Assembly (NCBI GenBank): GCA_036346225.1
Contig: JARFIW010000453.1
Span: forward strand, 1,426,001-1,490,000
Source: Platerodrilus igneus
Lineage: Eukaryota; Arthropoda; Insecta; Coleoptera; Lycidae
DNA: 64,000 nucleotides
Direction of reading: 5' to 3'
Under the pieces are notes generated by a model. The model ran no database searches. It saw nothing but the letters and a program-made list of their open reading frames with translations, and was not told where the DNA came from. Position numbers and translations under genes: made by a program. Below, in pieces: positions 39,401-51,400 of the stretch (position 1 is its first letter; every line of letters starts with the position of its first letter).

Positions 39401-42400
39401 CATCCAACCAGCCCCAAGATGGATAAACTAATGACGAAAAAAGTAACTGTACTTAAAATGATGATTATTATAAGCCAACTACAAGTATTGGTTGGGCAAT
39501 ATTCTCGAATAATGTGTGAAAGGATTTACTGGAAAACTATTAATTCGGCAAACGTCTAAGTGTTGGGGGATCCTGGCAGCCACAGGCTGCTTAACCCCCT
39601 TCAGTGAATCTCGATGAAATAGGGCATAAAATTAGAAAACAATATAAGGGGAACCGAGCTGTATACAGACTGTGTGAGAATTTCAGGGAACTGTATAGGC
39701 TAGCTCAGAATATAAATAAGTGCAGGTACGTGTCCAACCAGTTTTGAGACGAAAAACCTAATGACGAAAAAATAAGCGTAGATAAATTTGATGATTATTA
39801 TAAACAACTACAGGAGTTGGTTATGAAATGTCTGCAACTAATGTTGACAGTGCAAAAAGTTATATTGGAAAAAATATTAAATCGGCAAATATTCAAGTGC
39901 TGGGGAACTTGGCAGCCACAGGCTGCTTCCCCCCCCCCCTTCACAACCACTGAATGTCGGAGAAATAGGGTATATAATTGTAAAACAATAGAAGGAGATC
40001 GAACTGCATATAACAAGAAAGAACAGTGCCTACTATGATGAAAGACAAGAAACTTAGAAACAAGAAGAAAATAGTTGATGGCATATGTGTGTAGCACAGC
40101 ACAGTATGCCTATGAAATATGGGCAGTAGGAAAAGTAGACAGAAAAATGGTACCAGTCTTTTGGAATGTTGTGCTTCAGATGTATGAGGATGATAGCATG
40201 GACAGACAAAGTTAATAACAGGTAGGTTATAGAAATAGTAGGGGAACAAGGATATCTGTGGGGAAAAAAAAATAGGAGAAATAAGAGGGCAGAATACGTT
40301 CTAAGTCATTTTTGGGGAATAGTATGGGCTATATTACAAGCAGTGAAAGGAAGAAGAAGGTAGATGTAGACCTAGATCAGATAGTGATAGATGCAAACTG
40401 CAAATTTCAGGGAAATGTGTAGGTTAGTTCAGAATAGGAAACAATGAGGGTACGCGTCTAACCAGTTCCAGGACTGAAGACCTAATGATGTGTTGTAGTT
40501 GTTTGAGTTGGGTGTAATTCAGTTGAAATTTTACACATTCTTTTAAAAACTGATTGTATGATTAAATTTTACTTCGAATATTTTTGGTAAGGTTTAATGT
40601 CTGTTGATTAGAATTAAATGCCACTCGCCGATTGTTGCGATGCAAATTCTTTATCCTTTGAAATTTTTTATAAAGTGGCATTTTTCTACTGTAGTACTTC
40701 AATTTATTGTTCTACTTTCTGAACTCTATCTTGATGTATGGCAGTTTCAGAGTCTTCGTGCATATTAGATGCGCAACATTTTACTTGATTTCCATGTATG
40801 TTTGTTGTGGTTTGTTTAGCATTCTTCTTAAGTTTCTTTGGGAATTAAACCACTCCTAGTTTTTAAAATGATCTTTATTTACGTTTCGATCCATGACCTA
40901 GGATCGTTGTCAAAATAATAAAAACTTCAAGTTTGACGTTTATGACATAAATTGAAGGTTACTTGTAACATTATTTTGTAATGTTAACGAATAAACAAAT
41001 CAATCAATAATTAAAAATTCAGTAACTTGAATAAAGTATAGACAAAAATTTCCACCAATAAATTATTTCATATTTAGTCAGGCTCCCTTATAATAAAAAC
41101 CAGCTTTACAAATAGCTTCAGGCTACTAAATTCCAGTGGCTTTCATCATTTAAAGGTCTACCCTCGTAAATCAAATACAATAAACCTCTTAAAGTTTAGG
41201 TCGGTTACAGACTGACGAATCTGATAAAATTAAAATGTAATAGTACCTTTTAGCGTAAATAAAGGAAACCAATTTCAGTTTGAAAAGCTTAACCTTCTTA
41301 ATACTTTCGTTGATTGACAGCGGGTTATAGGAAACGAAACATTATAAATAGCAAAAACTATTTCCAATTTGATTTGTTCAAATATTACAAGTAATTTTAA
41401 GTAGTCTGGAGACATCCATTGTATTTAAAATCCATTTTGGCTCAAGTAGGTTAGCCGGTCTTTGTTAATGGCAGACTACTGTCGCCATAGGTATGGTCCA
41501 CATTTCAACAATTAAGAAATTCGTAGAAAATACAATATAATTTAAACCCTTGGGAAAATAATTGCTTCGGTGACTCTCATCTAAAAAGGGGTTGGATTTG
41601 GTTTCTGAAATCTTGTTTTGTGGGAGGTTCTGTTCAGTCATTGGATAACAGAAAATGACGTACATAATAATTAGGGTAGGTATTAGTCTCTATAATTGAA
41701 GGCTTTAGCCAAAAACAGGGAGTTCTTCCAATGGGGCCGTCCGTGGTCAAGAAGTAGAGAGAAACGTAGTTCGCGGGTAGCGTTCTCCGGTATCACAGAT
41801 AGAATATTTCACTTCGTATCACGATATTAAAAATTGGAAAGGAGCGATAACTCTTCCAGTTTCGCGAGGGATACCCATATGTTCGCGGTTTTATAGTGAT
41901 GCAAGATAAATATTAAAAAGCTTGTAGGCGTGTGACGCACAAGTAAGTGATATTGTCAAGAAGATTCTGCCGGGTTCGTGTGCCAGTAAATTCTTTAAAA
42001 AATTACAAACAGAAGCAACAAGCGAGATTCTCTTCCCAAATTTAAGAACTGTCTACGTTGGAAAACAAACCCTCAAACAATGGACAATTTTAGTAAGTAA
42101 GTTTTTATAGTTAAGTAGCATGACCAATTTTTAGTTAGTTTGTTTGTTAGGACGTTTTGGCCATAAACCGTAGGATTAATTTAGTGTAAGATTTATAATA
42201 TAAGTTTCTTTCATATACAAGTGTTTGATAACTACTTATGTACTCAAAATTTTCATAAATTCCATAGTCACCTATTCACTTAAATTTCTAAATCGATGAA
42301 TGTAAGAGGTTCACGTTTCTTGCTCTGTGAATTAAATAGTTTTGTTTGCCGTTGATTAAGTCAATAGTTTTTCTTATTTTTTTTATAAGTAGTAAAAAAG

Positions 42401-45400
42401 TGAGGAAGTGATTAAAAGAAACAATTGGCCTCCTTGGGATGACAAGTCTCTCAAGGTTTTGTACGAACATTTGGACATTCTCGACTTGTCTGGCGCCCTT
42501 GGCAATTGTCATTAAGCCACAATATTTTATGAAAGGTAAGTGCCAAATCTTTTGTAGTATAGTATAAATTAATTTAACCTTTTTTTCAAAATTTTAACCC
42601 TCTATATGATTCAAGACCTTCCGCTAGCTAGTGCCGGTGACCCCCCTTTAATTTTTGTTTTACAGGCCGCCCCCATTTTGTAATTTGACTGGAAAAGATA
42701 CACTTAGTAGCTTTTCCGCCTGTAACATACTTTGATTTATTGATGTTTGAAATATTTGGTTTGAGTACACTAAGCAAAAATTTTTAAAGTTTAAAAAAAT
42801 GATTGCCTTCAATTTGTGTTGTTATTTCTTTTAGTAATGGAATCCATTGTTTACTGAAAGTCACGGATTCGTTTGCAAAATCAAAGAAGCTGCTTATATA
42901 ACCCTACATAAAAATAACTGTGTTGCAAACGAATCCGTGACTTTCAGTAAACAATGGATTCCATGACTAAAAGAAATAACAAATGAAGATCAAATGCCCA
43001 CAATATCTAAGTAGCATTGCAAGTTTTTCCTGGGTTTTCCTTGCGATATTAACATGAAATACAGCCTACATACATGATTTCTATTTATACATACAATAAC
43101 TAATTACATAACAATAAGCATATTAACTAGAAAACCATTATTTCTGCAAATTATAAATGTTGGGGGATCTTGGTAGCCACAGGTTGCATAACCCCCTTCA
43201 CTGAATCTCGGTAAAATAAGACATAAAATTGGAAATCTCTCAATTGTATAAATAGAAACATGTTAAAAAATGTTTCCCAAATTATTGAATTTATATAAAA
43301 TTCACCAATAAAAATTAATCAGCTGATTTCACGTTAAGCGTATTGGCTACCTTATGAAAGTCGATCCCAGGTCGCAACACAAATTGAAGGCAATCATTCT
43401 TTTAAACTTTAAACATTTTTGCTTAGTGTACTCAAACCAAATATTTCAAACATCAATAAATCAAAGTAACCTTCAATTTATGTCATAAACGTCAAACTTG
43501 AAGTTTTATTATTTTGACAACGATCCTAGGTCATGGATCGAAACGTAAATAAAGATCATTTTAAAAACTATGAGTGGTTTAATTCCCAAAGAAACTTAAG
43601 AAGAATTGGTTTCCATGTTGAACAAACTGCAATTTTTTGCACTGTCTTGTTTAAGTAGTTTCTATCAGAAGTGTATTGGAACACATCTTCATTTTCTTGG
43701 AACCACACATTACTAAACGTTTGCTCACTGTCTAAGAATACCTCAATTTCTTTGAGCTGACAGTTTGTGTACATGAGTTTCTTAGATTTGATGTGTTCGT
43801 ATATTGTTTAAGATCACTAATTATGTTTTACAAATCTCTTATTCTTTTGTTTGCTCTTTTAATTCGGTTAGTAAACTGGTCTTCATTGTAGGTAACTTCT
43901 AAAACAAGCATATCTAAATCTATTTTAATTTAGCAATGTGTTTATCTTTGAGCCAGCTCATTATCTACTATAATGCTTGTCACTTGGTCTTTTAAGTTTA
44001 ATATATGTTGTATCCTTTGTGCGTCTTTGTAGTTATCTTTTGTATAAATTCATAATTTAAACAGTTAGCGCACATTCTTCTATTGCCTTGAATAAGTTTA
44101 AAATTGTTTACTTTAAGTACACAACATCTAAACTAAAAGGATTAAATTTAGTATAGCACTTATCACTTGATTCTCTTCATTTTTGGTCCGTAGTTTGTTT
44201 CGTAGAACACTAAATGCAATCTTTTACCACGAGATACAAAACGATGTTAAACTAGTAAAATATTAATAATTTATGAGCCTCTGTTTCAGAACCAAAACTT
44301 TGGTTGTGCAAAATATATCTTTTGTTGTACAAAAAAAGATTTGGCTCAGTTTTTACCTAGATTAGCCTAAGTTACTGTTAGTATACAGTGAAAAAAGTGG
44401 TGTAAAATATACAAACCTTGGAGTTTGGTACTTTAACATCACACCATCTGCCGTCAATCATATGTCGCTGTGCAAGCACTCTCATTTGTGATTCATAAGA
44501 GCCAAATCTGATAAAACCAAATCCCTTAGATTGTCCCGTTTTTGTATCCTTTTTAACCTGGAACAAAAAGTTAAAATATTTCAAGTTGCTCATTCCGCAC
44601 AGGCTTTTATTAATTCACAATCATCTCAAAATAAAGTACTCCTTAAAATAGATTTTCGCAATGCATTCAATAACATTTACAGACAATGCATTTTTGAATA
44701 TGTTTCTAAACAAATTCCTTACCTACTTCCATTTCTATCTCAATGGTATTTTCCCCCATCGTTTCTAAGTTTTGGCTCAAATATCATACTATCAGAAACA
44801 GGAGTTCAACAACCCCTAGGTTCACCACTTTTCTGTCTAGCTATAGTCATGTTTATTACTAGAGATAGTGATTATGAATTCAATTGCTGGTACTTAGATG
44901 ACGATTGTATTGGTGGTCTTACTGAATTTGTTCTTACTAACTTTAACAAGATTATTAAAATTTCCTCTTCTTTAGGGTTAGAAATAAATTACAACAAATG
45001 TTAATTATTATTTTTAAATGCTTCTAAAGATCACATCATGTCATCATTTCAATCTCTCGCACTCAATATCTGCATACCTATTAAAAATAAATGGAATCTA
45101 TTAGAAGTTCCACTTTGTACCGAAGCATTAGTAAATTGCCTTCAAGAAAAAATACATACTTTCACTAACGTCACTTAAGTTTTTTGAACTGCAAATTCCG
45201 TCCCATATTTCCTACTTTATATTAAAGAATTGCCTGGCTACTACCAAGCTTTTATATTTCCTACGATGTTGTTCTACAGGGAGATGTGAGAATGTATTAA
45301 ATCAATTTGACAATCTGCTTAGAAATTCTTTAAAAATCATGACTAACATTAGCATCTCACACAACAATTGGTATCAGGCATATCAAAGAAGGCTTAGGTA

Positions 45401-48400
45401 TTCGCTCAGCTTCTTCACTTTCTTTACCTGCTTTATTGTTTTCATTTAACTCATCATTAAACAACATCAAAATTATTCTAAAATCAACAAAAATAAATTA
45501 AAATTTTTATGAAGAAGCAGAAAATTTGTAGCTTAATAGGCAAAAACAGTTTCAATCATTCATAATAAATATATTCTAAAAGAATGGGACAAAGATCTTT
45601 TACAAATTGTAAGAAATAGTTTAAGTGAAGGTAATAATAATAATACATGCAATAAGGCAAGAATCAATCTTGGCTATCGGCTCTTTTTGTTTCCTCATTA
45701 GACACTCTTCTAGCCAAACAATCTTCCTGACTAGCCATCGGCTTAAGGCTGGTTGTCAATTATATACCCCACACACTTGCATCTGTGGAACAGAAGTAGA
45801 AGAATTAAGCAACCACAGTTTATGTAAATTCAGCACTGGGCATATTTCTAGGCATAAAGAAATAAAAGACTTAATCAAACGTGCAACAACATCTGCCGAC
45901 ATGCCGTGCCGTCTATACTTGAACTCGACCAAATTTTTAGAGATGATGAATGACCTGATAAAATAAACCTAATCCCATGGAAGTTTGGCAAAGCATTCAC
46001 ATGGAACTTTGCTTGTAGCAACACACTCGCACCATCACACGTAAATACATGTACTATTAATTGTGGAGCAGCTGCTTTATTGGGAGAAAAATTAAAAATA
46101 AAAAAATATTCCAAATTATCTGACCAATACATATTCATTCCTGTAGTAATTGAAACACTGGACGTGTTTGGTGAACAAGGTCTTTCTTTGCTTAAAGAAA
46201 TCAGCAAAAGAGGTAATGCAACATCCATTCTAGAAATTATTCCACATAACAAAAGCCCTGAAGAGCTTAATGTACTCCCTTTAAAACCGCATATTTCAAA
46301 AACCACAAATATTCATTAATATAATAATAATGCTATACACAGTAATATAGTTCAATTCAACACAAATTCAAAAGTAGTTGCTAAAGATCATCCTACATTC
46401 CCAAATAATTTAAACTCTTTTCCTTTTTTATTCAGACTCAGTTAACCAAGATCAACAACAAATCTCAAATAATCCACACAAGTCTCTCAAGGTTCTTTAA
46501 TTACCTGTAGTTGCTTATAATAATCATGTTTAAGGACAGTTATTTTTTTCATCATTAGTTTATCCGTCTTGGAACTTGTTAGATGCGTACCTCCATTGAT
46601 TTCTATTCTGAGCTAGCCTACACATTTCCCTGAAATTCCTACAGCCTACATCTTTCACTATCTGTGTGTAATAGTCTAACCTAGGTCTACCTCTACTTCT
46701 CTTTTTTCCTATCTCTGCTTCTAATATATTCTGCACTATTCCCTCATGCCGTAGTATGTGACCCATCATCCTATCTCTCATATTTTTTACCGTTTTCCAC
46801 ATATTTCTTTCTTCCCTTACAATTTTTAGTACCTCTTTGTTCTTAACTTTTATGTCCACGATATCTTCATCATACGTCTGTAGCACCACATTTCAAAGGG
46901 CTTCTACCTTTTTCTTATGCGTTTGTCCTACTGTCCAGGCTTCACAACCGTACAGTGCTGTGCTCCACACATATGTTTTAAGCAATCTTTTCCTTGTTTC
47001 TATGTTTGTTGTCTTGGAACACAGTAGTTGCTTTTTCTTGTTAAATGTAGCCCGACGTTGTACTAATCTTTGTTTTATATCTTTTGCGCCATTCCCATCT
47101 TGCGTTATTTGGCTTCCTAGTTAGCAGAAATCCTTAAAATCTTGTAAGTTCTTGTTACCTATTTGTATTCTTGTTTTTGATTTATTTTCTCCTCCTTTGC
47201 GTACTAGTACTTTACTTTTATTTTTGTTAATTTTCATACCGCATGTATCTGTTTCCGTTTCCATTTCATTAAGAGCAGCTTCTAACTCTTCCTTGCTAGA
47301 TGCTAATACCGCTATATCATCTGCAAATCTAAGCATATCAATTTTTTGTTGCTGCATAGTAATTCCAAACGTCTTCCTGCATTTGACAGTACTCATTGCC
47401 TCTTCTATGTACAAAAATTGATGGGGATAGGACACATCCCTGTCTCACCCCTTTCCTAATGTTCCTGCTCTAATTCTATTACCGCTGTTTGCTCTTTGTA
47501 TAAGCTATGTACTATCTGCCTATCCATAAAACTCATTCCAATCTTTTTGAGTATTTCAAACATTTTTTTTTTCCATTTTACATTGTCGAATGCTTTTTTT
47601 TTTCAGATATACAAACCCTATATACATGCTTTCCCCTTTTTCTATTTTCTCCATTATCACCCTTAGAGCTAAAATAGCCTCCCGTGTCCCTTTTCGCTTA
47701 AACCCAAATTGATCTTCTCCTAGTATTTCTTCAGCTCCTTTTTCCATTCGACTTTGTACAATCCTAGTTAATATTTTTGACAAATCTGCTGTCAAACTTA
47801 TTAAGGCGGCTCCGTGGCATAATGGTATGTGTGTGACTACTACGCTCTAGGTCCCGGGTTCGAATCCCGACACAGTCCGCTTGAAAAATGTTAGGCGAGC
47901 ATTTTTCGCAAAAATACACCCTCGTTCGGATGAGAGGTAAAATGGAGGTCCCGTGTGTGAGTGTTGTCACGCACGTTAAAGATCCCTACCTTGCTTGGAA
48001 CAGCAAGGATTCGGCAAAATTCAAAATTTTTCCAGGTAAAAAAAAACTCGCTTCCTGGCCAATGTAGTACCTTCGGGTGGAGCATTGGAAAATCACATGT
48101 AATGTCAAACTTATTGCTCAAAAATTTTCACATCTATCTGGATTTAATGTTATTCCATTCTGTTTCTACTTTCTTAGTATAAGAAATTTTTCTGGTATCT
48201 TTCAGAAATTCATTTCCTTTTTTCAAGTCTTTCGTGGATATCTTCATCTTTTAGTTTCGCAAAGTCAAAGTGCCATTTTCTGTTCCTTTTTTTCAAATTT
48301 TGAAATTTAAGAGCAACTTTCATAATTACGATGTTGTGGTCAGTGTCTATATCTGCTTCGAAGTAGCTTCTACAGTCTTTTACTTGATTCCTAAACCGTT

Positions 48401-51400
48401 GTTTAACAAGAATGTAATCTATTTGATATCTTCCTATATCTCCTGGCATCCTCCAGGTGTATCGTCTAGTTCTTGTGAAAATTCTACCAGCCTATTTCCC
48501 CTGTCTTCTCGTGTCCAAACCAAATAAACCCACTACCGCTCCTTCCCTACCCTCACCTACCTCTATATTAAAATCCCCCGTAATTATTAAATTTTCATGT
48601 CCCTTTATGTATCTTAGTATGTCTTCGATATTTTTGTACATCACTTCTATCTCTTCGTCACTGTAGCTAGAGGTGGGCATGTATACTTGTATCATTACTG
48701 CATTTACCGGTTTAGATTCTAATCTAACCATTGCAACTCTTTCATTCTGTTGTAAGTAGTTTTCTACATGTTGTCCTATCTTTTTTTGCATAACTATCCC
48801 CACATACGAATTTCGTTCCTCTGATCCTGTATGAATTACCCTAAAGTCTCCACTCCAAAAATCCCACGCCTCTGGCCAGTGAACTACTATGTCTAGTGCT
48901 AACCTATCTGTTTCAATTTTTAAGTTCTCTAGCTTACCTACTTGCTTTATACTTATGACATTCCACGCTCCGACTCGCAGAATATTCCTGGCTCTATTTT
49001 CAAGCTTTCTGACACATCCTCCGAAATAGTCCCCCTCCAGGAGATCCAAATGGAGGATTATTTTAACTCCGGAATCTTTTACCCCAGAGAGTGCCATCAT
49101 TTTAATTAACAATTTAAGCATGCTGTGTATTTAGGAGGTAATGTGGTGGTTTCGCGTTGCCTTCCATATCACAGTAGTATGTCTTAGAATGCCATACCGA
49201 CCCCTATGGTCTCTGCCACTCGAAGTAAGCTGCAGCCCTCTTTTGGGGACCTGTCAATCTGGTTTCTCACTAAAAACCCCACCACTTTGGTTGGATCTGT
49301 AGTGTGGCTCTATAGATCACTGGAATGCAGAAGCCATTCCACCCGTTCCAGTAATCTAAAACTTCTTCAAGGTGCAGGTCCATTCGGAATGGATTATTCT
49401 AATGTAGCAATTAAATTTGCTGTCTCTGAATTCAGATAGTATTTAAAAGATTCAACCAGCCCAATTGTTTTTATAGCTGCACACTTATCTACTTGTGTGC
49501 AACGCATAATGCAATTTTTTGTAACAAATGACCAACATTTATTATTAACCACAATAGTACCCTTGATCTCAGTAGTACCATGTAAATAATGTATTCAAAG
49601 ACAAGGACTAATAGGATTGTTCTAAAATTCTATATAACTTAATTATAGCTATGATGTGACTATTTTCTTTTTAGATACGTTAGCTTTACATAATTGAATT
49701 AGCATTCAAAATTCTAATAATTCATTCGGTTTGTTCGATGAGTATTTCGTGCATTAATAAAATTGCAATTAATTTTACTCCTACACGTAAACTATTTCCC
49801 TGTAAAATTTATGTATCGTCATAAAGAAAAAAACTTTCTCTTGAGTAAAGTAATAAAATTACAAAGGGGAGAATTCATAATTTTTCATTTTGAAAAACTC
49901 GAGAGGCACAAGAGGCAATCAACAACAATCAATATAGTCGTACTATATTTTTAAATACGAACATTATACGTAAAAAATTAGTGTACCATTAGGATGTCTT
50001 TAATGTGAGAACGACATATTACTAGATTATCACATATATTTAATTAGTGACCAATAAAGTAATCAATACATAAAAATTATTTAATGTTACAAAATTGCCC
50101 GTTAGAACTAAAAATATCCTACAACTTAACATCTTTTACAAAATCACTTTATTATACGGAATTTCACATTTATTTGGAATTACTCATATGTAAAATAGAT
50201 GGTCTTACGTAATTTTGATACAACCCACTGCGTATTTTCGTTATGTGCATAAATAAATAATTTTTCAAGCGTCTATCAAGATTGTCTTAGATATGTTCGA
50301 CAGGGTCGAGGAAAGACTACTATAATGTTGTTATGGCAAAATGTTCACTACAACGCATACAAACCAAGACAGCAAAGCCCACAACAGTGCACCTTCAAAC
50401 AAGAATCGGTACCAAGTGGAATATATCCCACGTTGCATATGTACAGAAATAACTATACTGCAAACAAAAAGTATGCAGAAAATATATTTCTCTTATACCA
50501 ACCATACAGGTTTTTTCCCTAACAGAAGACAGCAAGCATCAACCACTTCAATGCAAAACCACCAAAACCTAACTATGCATTTGTTACATTACCAACCCTA
50601 TTCTTTCCAACAAGGGCCCTCAGAACTTGTACAATTTCCATCCGCCACCACTCTAATAGGTGTGATGCTCTTGTGTATCAACAATGTCGCAATCACTGTG
50701 ACACCGATCACAATGTCCCTCCAGAGTCTCGAGCAACCACAATGCAAAGCAACGTCACATGCCAGCCATCAATTACCAATTTCATCGCACCATTCTCACA
50801 AACATTTCATACAGAAAACGGCCCCTCCAGGCGAAATAAGTATAAATGTTATAAAATTCACATAAGCGAGGCTCTTCAATCTGGTGATGCAGTAAGGCAA
50901 AATTCGATATTGTAACTGGATGACCAAAAGGATTAATGAAGACAATAATTTCTTAAATAAAATTATTTCGACTGACGAGTGCAAATTTACGAATTGTGGA
51001 ATATTTAACAGAAATAATGAACATTTCTGGGCTACTGAAAATCCACGACGAAATAAGCAAGTTAAACCGCAACACTGATTTGGAATCATTGTATGGGCAG
51101 GAATTTTGTCCGATCGTATAATTAGTCCATTCTTCTATCACAAAACATTGACTGCAGAACGAGATTACCAGTTTTTAAAAACACGTGCATTGAACTACTT
51201 GGATAATTATTCCTTAATCCAAGTGTAACATTTTTGGTGGCAGTGGGATGGCGTTCCACCGCATAATGCGGTACTCACAAGAAATTATTGGAACGAAATA
51301 TTTTCTAACCGTTGGATAAGAAGTAATGCCACAGTAAGATGATCAGCATGCTCGTGGGGCTTAAAGTCCTTCGAACTATTTCTTATGGGGTATCGTTAAA

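Noticed and set aside
39798..40249. Minus-strand hydrophobic ORFs
   Set aside because: Complement of RTE-derived units on the plus strand.
45875..46306. 143-codon minus-strand ORF
   Set aside because: It is the complement of the decayed RT element C-terminus, which has recognisable motifs on the plus strand.
47121..48666. Plus-strand ORFs of 70-90 codons in 47-49 kb
   Set aside because: Shadows of RTE endonuclease and RT on the minus strand.
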